Source of the DNA: an uncultured Roseburia sp.
GTDB taxonomy: Bacteria > Bacillota > Clostridia > Lachnospirales > Lachnospiraceae
Assembly: GCA_934307185.1 (NCBI GenBank)
Contig: CAKRCJ010000100.1
Location: forward strand, 1-7,773
Length of the DNA stretch: 7,773 nt
Direction: 5' to 3'
The position numbers and the translations under genes are program-made. Below the pieces are notes generated by a model that made no database searches, was not told the origin of the DNA, and saw only the letters and a list, made by a program, of their open reading frames with translations. Below, piece by piece: positions 1-6,637 of this stretch (the first letter of the stretch is position 1; every line of letters begins with the position of its first letter).

Positions 1-690
1 GGTAACATCAGTGGTTCTTTCTCCGGAATTGCGATTGATGGAAATTATGGCGACTGGGCTGATTATCCGCATACATTGATTCAGTATTCGACTAATGGTG
101 CTTATGGGGATGATGCAGACGGAGCATTGTATGTAAATAATAATATATTATACGGTCATGTAAAGACTTACAAATATGCGACAGAGAAAAATCCTTATAA
201 TCCGATTACAATAAAATTTAATAAGGACGATAACCAGACTATCTCATTTTATTTTGTCACAGTGGACGGTAATGGAAATGTTAACTGGAACCCGGCAATG
301 GATACATCAGGGAAAGCGGCAAAGTATTATCTGGTTGATGTGAGCGGCTGGCACGGTGCGGCAACATTGACAGAACTGGAAGCTTCCACTTACGGTAATA
401 AGATTTTAGGCGAAGCCTATATCCGCATGGGAAGCGGCTCTGACACGGAGATAGAGTATCAGATTAATTTGGAAAAGCTTGCAGAATATATATCAGACAG
501 CGGTGTACATAATTATAAGCTGGCTGCCACGGATATGAAATATATTCAGGCACAATATATTAACATCGGAACACAGTGGATTGAGACAGCAGGAACTTCC
601 TCCGGTCCGGTTGCAGGTGTGGTTTTAAGCATGTCTGTCGTTGCGGGTGTATTTGGATATCGAAAGAGAAAAGATAAAGGAATTGTATAA
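1..690 (+). CDS. Firmicu-CTERM sorting-domain surface protein, 5'-truncated by the window edge
   Basis: Secreted protein predicted to be the substrate of the adjacent exosortase. Frame 1 is open from base 1 to TAA at 688-690, giving 229 residues in the window. The true start lies upstream: the TTG at 76 has no ribosome binding site and falls inside the conserved N-terminal motif region. Window residues 12-23 read IDGNYGDWADYP, an IDG-x3-DW pattern seen at the N-terminus of mature Firmicu-CTERM proteins and in CBM9/DOMON-like sugar-binding beta-sandwiches. Residues 25-190 are rich in beta-type alternation, aromatic residues and Asn/Gly, as expected of an extracellular beta domain. The C-terminus has the three-part sorting signal: TSSGP (about 199-203), a hydrophobic stretch (204-220), then RKRKDK (221-226). 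A signal peptide should lie just upstream of base 1 but cannot be seen. The stop codon directly abuts the ATG of xrtG. The ligand and function of the mature protein are unknown. Confidence 0.85.
   Translation, partial: GNISGSFSGIAIDGNYGDWADYPHTLIQYSTNGAYGDDADGALYVNNNILYGHVKTYKYATEKNPYNPITIKFNKDDNQTISFYFVTVDGNGNVNWNPAMDTSGKAAKYYLVDVSGWHGAATLTELEASTYGNKILGEAYIRMGSGSDTEIEYQINLEKLAEYISDSGVHNYKLAATDMKYIQAQYINIGTQWIETAGTSSGPVAGVVLSMSVVAGVFGYRKRKDKGIV
586..687 (+). other. C-terminal exosortase sorting signal (Firmicu-CTERM type)
   Basis: This segment encodes the last 34 residues of the surface protein. It has the tripartite layout of exosortase substrates: a short polar signature (TAGTSSGP), a single transmembrane helix of about 17 residues (VAGVVLSMSVVAGVFGY), and a basic cytoplasmic end (RKRKDKGIV). 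It is not an LPXTG signal, because no LPxTG-like pentapeptide is present, so a classical sortase is not the expected processing enzyme. The immediately following gene encodes XrtG, the enzyme known to co-occur with this signal. The cleavage point is presumably at or near the TSSGP signature, but the sequence does not show exactly where. Confidence 0.8.
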
Positions 691-1287
691 ATGTATTATC
701 TTATTGGAATGATTCTTTTCATTATATGGTTATATTTATTACATGTTTTAAAGAAAAGTAAGTTGAATTTCTGGCACTTTTCCGTGGGAAGTGCCGGACT
801 TTTCATTTTTATGATGGTTTATCTGCGCCCGGTATTGACGCAGCCGTTAGCGCGGGTGATTGCTGCAATCGCCGGTATTCCGGGAGGCATATTTGATTTA
901 TATACCGCTTATTTTAAATATGGAATTATATTTGTACAGTCAAAAGAGGGTGCAATTTCTTTGATGATAGACTTTGAATGTTCGGGAGTTATTGAGATTT
1001 TTGCATTTGTGTCGCTGTTATTATTTTACAATGTTTACACGAAAATTGAAAAAGTCATTGTCTCTTTGGTCGGAGTGAGCAGCCTTATTTTGGCGAATGC
1101 AATAAGAATAACAGTAATCTGTATTATTATTCATTTTATGGGAGTATCCGCTTACTATGTAGCACATGCATTTATCGGAAGAATTGTGTTCTACGCATTT
1201 TCTGTTGCTTTGTATTTTTATGTATTTACAAAACCGCAGATTATCAAACAGAGGGTAGGAGGATTCAATTATGCAAATGATAAATAA
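691..1287 (+). CDS. xrtG: exosortase family protein XrtG
   Basis: Multi-pass membrane transpeptidase-like enzyme of the exosortase/archaeosortase superfamily, expected to cleave C-terminal sorting signals of Firmicu-CTERM proteins and transfer them to an acceptor on the outer membrane face. It has 198 residues, compact for the superfamily, with hydrophobic segments near 3-20, 32-47, 53-65, 99-114, 121-149 and 155-180. The superfamily's conserved residues are visible in the right order: C97 in FECSG, R139 in NAIRI, and H159 in VAHAFIGR (R164 is nearby). In archaeosortase A the equivalent triad is Cys-Arg-Arg. Here His fills the third place, as in many family members. The ATG directly follows the TAA of the upstream substrate gene, with AAAGGA at 676-681 and a 9-base spacer, so the two are probably translationally coupled. 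The end overlaps the glycosyltransferase gene by 17 bases. The acceptor molecule is not known. Confidence 0.9.
   Translation: MYYLIGMILFIIWLYLLHVLKKSKLNFWHFSVGSAGLFIFMMVYLRPVLTQPLARVIAAIAGIPGGIFDLYTAYFKYGIIFVQSKEGAISLMIDFECSGVIEIFAFVSLLLFYNVYTKIEKVIVSLVGVSSLILANAIRITVICIIIHFMGVSAYYVAHAFIGRIVFYAFSVALYFYVFTKPQIIKQRVGGFNYANDK
1257..1262 (+). promoter_or_regulatory. Shine-Dalgarno AGGAGG for the glycosyltransferase gene
   Basis: A perfect AGGAGG sits 8 bases before the ATG at 1271 and lies inside the end of xrtG. It fixes the glycosyltransferase start at 1271, even though this makes the two genes overlap. The second in-frame ATG at 1277 is less well spaced. Confidence 0.85.
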
Positions 1288-2635
1288 TTTTGTGAATTCT
1301 TTTGTCTTCTGGGCTGCCTGGATTATCATTCCGGTGATTATGGAGATTATTCCTTCGGTTGGAAGTATTTTTGTACTGTTCAAAAAGCACATAAAGAACA
1401 AAAAATACGAAGAACCACTTATGTATCCTGAAATTACGTTGATTATTCCGGTTTATAATTCGCAGGAGTCTTTGGAGGGCTGTATCCGTTCTATTAATGA
1501 CAGTGATTACCCGAATGACAAAATAAAAATATATCTGGTAAATAACCAGGGGCAGGATGACAGCTTTGGAGTGTTTCATGCATGTCAGGAAAAATATCCG
1601 GACCTTATGATGCAGTGGATGAATGCAATGCAGGGAAAGTCAAAGGCATTAAATCTTGCATTATTTAACAGTGACGGAAAGTATATTATCCATATTGACA
1701 GTGATGGACAGTTAGAGAAAAATGCACTGAAAAATATGGTGAAAAAGTTTGAGTCCGACTCTTCCGTTGACTGTATGACAGGAGCAATTCTTACAGAACC
1801 GTCGATGATAGAACAATATCATGGTGTATTTGCAAAGCTGCTCCGCAAGCTTGAGTTTATGGAATATGCGCAGGCATTTCTTGCGGGAAGAAATTATGCT
1901 TCTGAGACGAATAGTATTTATACGTTGTCAGGAGCATTTTCGGCATTTCGGAAATCAGCCGTATTAAAATCCCAGTTATATAATACAGATACCATTTGTG
2001 AAGATACACAGATTACATTCCAGATGAGATATCTTCAGAAAAAGAAAGTACATATTTGTGAAAATGCAATCTTTTTCGTAGACCCGATTGAGGATATGAA
2101 TAAGCTTTACACACAAAGACAGCGCTGGCAGAGGGGAAGTCTTGAGGTATCCCACCAGTTTTTGACGAAGGAGCTTCATCCATATAAAATGTTTACGAAT
2201 GTGACAGTGCGTACCCTCATGTATGACCATACGTTTGCATTTCCAAGGTTAATCTGGTATCTGGCTTTAATCTGCCTGCTGTGTATGAATTATTCTTTTT
2301 CACTGATTATTTATTCGACCCTTTTTATCTTCTTTTTGTATATTGTAATAGGATATTTTTATTTCTTTTCAACACTTGGCTTTCTGTCAGAATTTAAGGA
2401 ACTGCGAAGCTATTATAAAAAGCAGTGGTATGTGGTAGCACTTCTTCCGTTTTTTAATTTTATTGTATTCTTTATCCGTTTTGCGGGAGTAATTAACAGT
2501 ATTAATACGGACAGTGCCTGGAAAACAAAAAATCTGACGGAGGAAAAGCAGGCGTTTGTTGATACAATTTTAGAAGATGCGAAAGGAATATCCGGTATTT
2601 TTATGAAAATAAAAAACTGGGTAAATGCAAAGTAA
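1271..2635 (+). CDS. membrane family 2 glycosyltransferase, exosortase G system-associated
   Basis: Inverting GT-A glycosyltransferase of family GT2, fixed in the cytoplasmic membrane. It is predicted to transfer sugar from a nucleotide-sugar donor, probably repeatedly, to a growing glycan or lipid acceptor. It has 454 residues. A hydrophobic segment spans about 9-37. The catalytic domain follows with LIIPVYN (57-63, donor-binding strand), a DSD metal/nucleotide motif (143-145), TLSGAFSAF (218-226), the catalytic-base motif ED (244-245) and QRQRW (282-286), the QxxRW signature of processive synthases such as cellulose and hyaluronan synthases. Membrane segments follow near 324-340, 342-366 and 387-407, then a soluble tail. 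All expected catalytic motifs are intact. The family with this architecture beside XrtG is known as the exosortase G-associated glycosyltransferase (TIGR03111 in my recollection). No PilZ domain is visible. The sugar specificity cannot be read from the sequence. Confidence 0.88.
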   Translation: MQMINNFVNSFVFWAAWIIIPVIMEIIPSVGSIFVLFKKHIKNKKYEEPLMYPEITLIIPVYNSQESLEGCIRSINDSDYPNDKIKIYLVNNQGQDDSFGVFHACQEKYPDLMMQWMNAMQGKSKALNLALFNSDGKYIIHIDSDGQLEKNALKNMVKKFESDSSVDCMTGAILTEPSMIEQYHGVFAKLLRKLEFMEYAQAFLAGRNYASETNSIYTLSGAFSAFRKSAVLKSQLYNTDTICEDTQITFQMRYLQKKKVHICENAIFFVDPIEDMNKLYTQRQRWQRGSLEVSHQFLTKELHPYKMFTNVTVRTLMYDHTFAFPRLIWYLALICLLCMNYSFSLIIYSTLFIFFLYIVIGYFYFFSTLGFLSEFKELRSYYKKQWYVVALLPFFNFIVFFIRFAGVINSINTDSAWKTKNLTEEKQAFVDTILEDAKGISGIFMKIKNWVNAK

Positions 2636-2644
2636 GGAGCAGTT

Positions 2645-3706
2645 ATGACCACGAAACAGAAAAAATATTTTGTAAGGGCTACAATTATCGGCTTTTTTGC
2701 TGCCATTATCATTGGAATATTAGGTCTTTATGAAGTGAGGCAATACAATGAAAGCATTTTAGATATATATGCGGAACAGCAGGATTCGTATGTAGGGCTT
2801 GTGCTCGACCAGATTAATTTACAGCAGAACAGGACGGATGATGAAATCATTGATGATATTTTAAATTCGTTAGTTACGTCTGATAAGAAATACTGGACAT
2901 TGACAAAAGAGGAAGACATTTTGTATGTAAAGGATGTCTCTGAGACAAACCGTTATAAAGGATTTACGTCGGACAGCTATTATCTTTCCGTTGGAGGAAA
3001 GGAATTTGTAGACAGTTTACAGACAGATCATGTGACACATGCAATCATTACAATTGACGGTGATAAATATGTGGCATCCGGCACGAAGTTTTCCTATATG
3101 GGCGGAGAGTATAAAATATGTCTTCTGACCTATAAAAATGTTATTTTGGATAATAACAACCTGCTCCAGACAAGAATTATGATATGCATTATCCTGTTTG
3201 CATTATTGCTGATTTTATTAGTTGTAATTATGGTATGCACACAGATGATCGACCAGAGAAATGCAGAGCTTGCAAAGTTAAAAGAGCATGTAATTGTGCA
3301 GAATAAGACAGTGGAGAGTCTTGAGGACAAGCTTAAAATGGAGACCTCCTATAATGCAGCAACAAGTATTTTCCATGAGAGCGTGCTGGAGAAATTTCTT
3401 AAAAAACTGGAAGAAAGAAAAATGGAACCACTTACACTTGTAATGTATCAGACACCGGATGCGTCCGTATATAAAAGTCTTTTTCAGAAGCTGAATAAGG
3501 AGTTTGGAAAGAAATATTTAAAAATTGCGTTAGATGATGGGCTGCTTTTACTTATTTTTTTCTATAAAAAAGCAGATGAGATGGAAGCAAAGTTAAAACA
3601 GATTGGCGAAAAAGATACAACTTATCTTGGAGCATATACAATTGAGGACGATTATAATTCCTATCAGTACCAGTTTGAAAAATTTCGTGAGAGGATGAAA
3701 AAATGA
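2645..3706 (+). CDS. two-helix membrane sensor with external Cache-like domain and degenerate GGDEF-like cytoplasmic domain
   Basis: Probable signal-sensing membrane protein of 353 residues. TM1 is at about 11-29. An extracytoplasmic domain of about 145 residues (30-175) contains YWTLTKEEDILYVKDVSETNRYKG, which in my recollection resembles the Cache-like sensor part of clostridial diguanylate cyclases. TM2 is at about 177-198, and a charged coiled-coil linker covers 200-235. The cytoplasmic domain (about 240-353) has a GGDEF-like order: a strand LTLVMYQ (263-269), helix 273-288, a hairpin KIALDDG / LLLIFFYK, helix 309-320, then strand TTYLGAYTIE. It lacks the GG[DE]EF signature, with LDDG near the expected position, so it should not make c-di-GMP. 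The start at 2645 has AAGGAG at 2634-2639, overlapping the previous stop. Its end overlaps the next gene by four bases (ATGA). I infer a role in regulating the neighbouring glycan synthesis. It could instead be a structural subunit. The GGDEF relation is tentative. Confidence 0.7.
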   Translation: MTTKQKKYFVRATIIGFFAAIIIGILGLYEVRQYNESILDIYAEQQDSYVGLVLDQINLQQNRTDDEIIDDILNSLVTSDKKYWTLTKEEDILYVKDVSETNRYKGFTSDSYYLSVGGKEFVDSLQTDHVTHAIITIDGDKYVASGTKFSYMGGEYKICLLTYKNVILDNNNLLQTRIMICIILFALLLILLVVIMVCTQMIDQRNAELAKLKEHVIVQNKTVESLEDKLKMETSYNAATSIFHESVLEKFLKKLEERKMEPLTLVMYQTPDASVYKSLFQKLNKEFGKKYLKIALDDGLLLLIFFYKKADEMEAKLKQIGEKDTTYLGAYTIEDDYNSYQYQFEKFRERMKK

Positions 3707-4167
3707 TTGAAACACAGTTATTCCGGGAATACCGCTTTAAGTTTTATTTAAATATGAATCATTATATTATTATTAATGGGGAAGAGGGACAGCTTCATCC
3801 GCATACATGGGAATTTACGTTCCTTGTAATTAAGCAGAAAAGTGATTTTATGCAGTTTAACGTATTCGAACGTGCAATTGAGGATTATCTGAAAAAGTAT
3901 CAGGGAAAGGTTTTAAATGAAGTGGAGCCATTTCAGACAATTGTTCCTACCTTAGAGAATGTTACAGACTGCTTCAGCGAGGATATCCGGAAAATTTTAA
4001 GGGAAAACGGCGGTGAGTTAGTTTCTATCGAGAGCAGCGAGACACCGACGAGAAGTTATATTATTAATTATGAAAAAGAGCATGATTTTTTAAGTAAGAT
4101 TGAACAGATTACGGATGATAAAATTGATGAAATAATAGATACCGTGTTAGACGGTGTTACAGAATAA
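3703..4167 (+). CDS. 6-pyruvoyl-tetrahydropterin synthase (PTPS/QueD)-related protein, catalytic residues lost
   Basis: Small cytoplasmic protein (154 residues) with the T-fold pattern of 6-pyruvoyl-tetrahydropterin / 6-carboxy-tetrahydropterin synthase. The three zinc-binding histidines are kept: H20 in NMNHY, and H32 and H34 in LHPHTWEF, the counterpart of HGH. PTLENV (82-87) matches the PTxEN motif, and E113 in SSETPTRSY matches the pterin-anchoring Glu of KET. The catalytic Cys that should lie four residues before the first His of HGH is E28. The Asp-His pair of LDHxxLN is missing: the region reads KVLNEVE. Ordinary PTPS or QueD catalysis is therefore unlikely. An acidic helical tail (about 126-154) is added. 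A related family is known beside exosortase G and its glycosyltransferase (TIGR03112 in my recollection). The ATG overlaps the previous stop (ATGA) and has AGAGGA at 3690-3695. It may bind a ligand or regulate the adjacent membrane protein. The true role is unknown. Confidence 0.82.
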   Translation: MIETQLFREYRFKFYLNMNHYIIINGEEGQLHPHTWEFTFLVIKQKSDFMQFNVFERAIEDYLKKYQGKVLNEVEPFQTIVPTLENVTDCFSEDIRKILRENGGELVSIESSETPTRSYIINYEKEHDFLSKIEQITDDKIDEIIDTVLDGVTE

Positions 4168-4168
4168 C

Positions 4169-4173
4169 AGGAG
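4169..4173 (+). promoter_or_regulatory. Shine-Dalgarno AGGAG that selects the GTG start at 4181
   Basis: AGGAG lies just after the stop of the PTPS-like gene (TAA 4165-4167), 7 bases before GTG 4181. The alternative in-frame GTG at 4154 lies inside the upstream gene, with no purine-rich site at a suitable distance. This decides for the shorter 818-residue protein. Confidence 0.75.
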
Positions 4174-4180
4174 TGAAAAA

Positions 4181-6637
4181 GTGAGCAGAAGAAAGTTACG
4201 GATTTTTGGATTTATTCTGACCTATTTTGTATTAGCTGTGGGGCTTGCTTTTTTCTGGCATTGGAAAGCAGCCTGCCCGCAGGGAAAGCATGTCTGGGAA
4301 TATTTGTATCAGGAAAATAATTTTTATCAGATGTTAGTGGAGGGTGGGAAGCTCTCCTGTCTGGATTTTTCCATAGGAAACGGTACAGAAATTTTACGGT
4401 TTATGGAACCGTTTGTCGGAATTGTACTTGCGGTGGCGCAATTCATCCTGGATGGAAGCAGTCTGTCTGCCTATTGTTTTTTGATAGGACTAATCTACTT
4501 CCTTTCCGCAGTTTCGGTTTACTGGATTGGAGAGAGAGAAAACCGCCCGGTCCTGGGTTTTTTGATAGGAGCGGCATGGTTTTTTACACCGGTAAACTGG
4601 CATCTGCTTTTCACAGAGGGAGAACCTGCAAAAAGTTTTATTGTTGCATTGCTGCCATTCTTTTTCTGGAACATTTATTGCTACACGGAAAAGGAAAAGA
4701 GCAGTTCTACTGTATATGCAGCCATATTATATTTTTTATTTCTTTTGTGCAGCGTGAAATATACAACAGTGATTTTTCTTGCAACGGTTTGTTATCTGCT
4801 TATTTTTGGTATTGTGCGTGGGGAAATAAAATCAGCATTTAACTTTTTGCCGGTATTGATACTGCCATATTTCTTTGATGGCTTCTGGCTCTGCGCCTTT
4901 TTCAAAAATTATGGTACAGTATCTCCGACAAGCACAGAAAAAGCGGCATACTATCAGAAAATATTACAGACGTTAAATCCATTTTCAGTAATAAACGGAG
5001 AGAAAGAAATCTGGTATTTGGGCATTGTTTTTTTTGTATTTCTGCTGCTTGGACTGTTCTTTTCTTACCGGGAAGAATCCTCTTATTTTATAACAGGGGT
5101 GGTACTTCTTTTTATGACAACGACGGTATTTTCCGGGGCTGCAATGACGCTGCCAGTATTAAAGACAGTGGATATGACGCTTTTTTTCCCGATCATTGTG
5201 TGCTTAGTGGGAATTGGAGTTCTTTTGTGGCATACACTGAGGAAGAGCCTGCTTCTTGTTTTTCTTGTGTTTTTGTATGCTGAGGTGGGAATTACTGCGG
5301 GAAAGGAGCTGCCGGGCTTTTTTCAACAGCCGATGCAGGAAGAAGTAAACGAAAAAGCAGAGACAATGCTGTTAGAGGAAGCCATAGAGCTTACAAACCA
5401 GAGAATTGCAATTTTTGCAGAGGAAGAAAAAAGTTCCATGGCAGCATATTTTGTCGCAGAGAGTGGGAAAGAAATCTCTGTCACACAGGGGCTTGATGAT
5501 AACATTTCTTCTATTCCCAATTATATGGGGCAGTTAAAGCAGGCGCTTACAGATGGAAAGTATAGTTATTTGTTTGACCGGTGTCTTGAACTTGGGGATG
5601 ACACGGTTCTGATTGAAAAGAGCCGCTTAGAGAGCCAGGCGGAAGAGAGTAAAAATGTAACAGACAGCGCGGAAAAGTCAGGCTATGTATTAAAGGATGA
5701 GAATGAAGCGTTTCTTCTTTACCATATGCAGACAGAAGGGCAGTTTGGAGTTGTATCCGAATATGATGCAATTGGAATTGGAAGCAGCGCAGGAATGCTT
5801 GCACTTGAATATCCTGCCTTAAAGGAGACATCTTCTACAAATCTCAACGATTATACCTACGAGGAATTATCAAAGTATAAGTGCATTTATCTGAATGGCT
5901 TCACTTATGATGACAAGGAAGCGGCAGAAGAAATGCTCGTAAAATTAAGCGAAAATGGTGTGCGAATTATCATTGAAGCGGGCGGAATACCGGCAGATAT
6001 TATTTCGAAAAACAGGGAATTTTTAGGCGTGACCTGTAATAATATTTCCTTTGAAAAAGGTTTTCCAATTCTTTATACCGGGAAAGATGAGTATGATTGC
6101 AATTTATTTGCAAAAAATCATGAGGAATGGAAGACAGTTTATATTATCGGACTTGAGAATGAATTGGGATATTTCTATGAAAATGACAGCAAGATTGATT
6201 TTATGGGAACGGTAAAAAATGATAATATTGTTTTCATAGCGTTAAATCTCGGATATCATTATGCATTGACGGGGGATCCGATGGTAGAAGAAATATATGA
6301 CGGCTTATTCAACCTGACAGATAAGCTGCTGCCAGAACGGGAAATTGTGCCGGTAAAAATGGTTTATTCGAAAAATCATATTACAATCGAAGCGGATACG
6401 GCGGTCAATACAACATTTGCATTCCATGATAACTTTTACAGCGAACAGAAGCTAAAGGAAGATAACCAATTGCTCTATGTGGAGGCAGGAACGACGGTTA
6501 TTGAAATAAAGCCGGCATATGCAGGTGCCGGTGGGTTCATTGTATTTGTTGGACTTGTTCTGGCAGTTCCGTATTATGTTTATATTTTTAGCAGAACAAA
6601 AGCAAAGAAGGTGGAGCAGAATGAAAGAAAAGAATAA
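4181..6637 (+). CDS. large polytopic membrane protein, PTPS-related membrane family, with external amidotransferase-like domain
   Basis: Integral membrane protein of 818 residues from the GTG start at 4181. N-terminal SRRKLR is followed by TM1 (7-27), then an outside loop (CPQGKHVWEY to about 75), and about ten more hydrophobic segments up to residue 373 (for example 94-115, 149-168, 192-212, 221-241, 301-319, 354-373). The layout recalls GT-C-type glycosyltransferases and the YfhO-like or 'PTPS-related domain; membrane protein' family. Residues 374-784 form a soluble region. Within it, about 515-710 alternate strands and helices (KYKCIYLNG, DDKEAAEEMLVKLSENG, VRIIIEAGG, IVFIALNLGYHYALTGD), as in class I glutamine amidotransferase/ThuA-like folds, but the nucleophile Cys is absent (EAGG at the elbow). 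A final helix (785-804) ends in basic KAKKVEQNERKE, so the soluble region is probably outside. It may build, transfer or export the glycan acceptor; no catalytic residue can be named. The end overlaps the glycosidase gene by 17 bases. Confidence 0.75.
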   Translation: MSRRKLRIFGFILTYFVLAVGLAFFWHWKAACPQGKHVWEYLYQENNFYQMLVEGGKLSCLDFSIGNGTEILRFMEPFVGIVLAVAQFILDGSSLSAYCFLIGLIYFLSAVSVYWIGERENRPVLGFLIGAAWFFTPVNWHLLFTEGEPAKSFIVALLPFFFWNIYCYTEKEKSSSTVYAAILYFLFLLCSVKYTTVIFLATVCYLLIFGIVRGEIKSAFNFLPVLILPYFFDGFWLCAFFKNYGTVSPTSTEKAAYYQKILQTLNPFSVINGEKEIWYLGIVFFVFLLLGLFFSYREESSYFITGVVLLFMTTTVFSGAAMTLPVLKTVDMTLFFPIIVCLVGIGVLLWHTLRKSLLLVFLVFLYAEVGITAGKELPGFFQQPMQEEVNEKAETMLLEEAIELTNQRIAIFAEEEKSSMAAYFVAESGKEISVTQGLDDNISSIPNYMGQLKQALTDGKYSYLFDRCLELGDDTVLIEKSRLESQAEESKNVTDSAEKSGYVLKDENEAFLLYHMQTEGQFGVVSEYDAIGIGSSAGMLALEYPALKETSSTNLNDYTYEELSKYKCIYLNGFTYDDKEAAEEMLVKLSENGVRIIIEAGGIPADIISKNREFLGVTCNNISFEKGFPILYTGKDEYDCNLFAKNHEEWKTVYIIGLENELGYFYENDSKIDFMGTVKNDNIVFIALNLGYHYALTGDPMVEEIYDGLFNLTDKLLPEREIVPVKMVYSKNHITIEADTAVNTTFAFHDNFYSEQKLKEDNQLLYVEAGTTVIEIKPAYAGAGGFIVFVGLVLAVPYYVYIFSRTKAKKVEQNERKE

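Noticed and set aside
586..687. C-terminal tail as a classical LPXTG sortase signal
   Set aside because: No LPxTG or NPxTN-type motif is present. The signature before the helix is TSSGP, which fits the exosortase G type.
76..690. Reading frame taken as starting at TTG 76
   Set aside because: The frame is open to base 1 and carries the conserved IDGNYGDW motif upstream of 76. There is no ribosome binding site before 76, so the gene is 5'-truncated by the window, not started there.
1021..1579. Minus-strand frames of 126 and 104 codons opposite xrtG and the glycosyltransferase
   Set aside because: They lie antisense to well-supported genes, have no recognisable domain and no good ribosome binding site, and reflect the A/T-rich codon pattern of the plus strand.
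2957..3169. Possibility that the sensor gene encodes an active diguanylate cyclase
   Set aside because: The sensor domain resembles those of cyclases, but no GG[DE]EF motif or substrate-binding residues are visible downstream, so enzymatic activity is not supported.
4474..4842. Plus-strand 122-codon frame inside the large membrane protein gene
   Set aside because: It is out of frame within a convincing gene, its composition is not protein-like and it has no family signature. It is a shadow frame.
5323..5831. Minus-strand frames of 65 and 94 codons opposite the soluble domain of the membrane protein
   Set aside because: Antisense shadows with Ser/Leu- or His/Gln-rich composition and no supporting start signal.
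6512..6531. CCGGCA / TGCCGG inverted repeat that could form a hairpin
   Set aside because: It has only a 6-base stem and an 8-base loop, no following T-run, and lies inside the coding sequence before the last membrane helix. Not a terminator.
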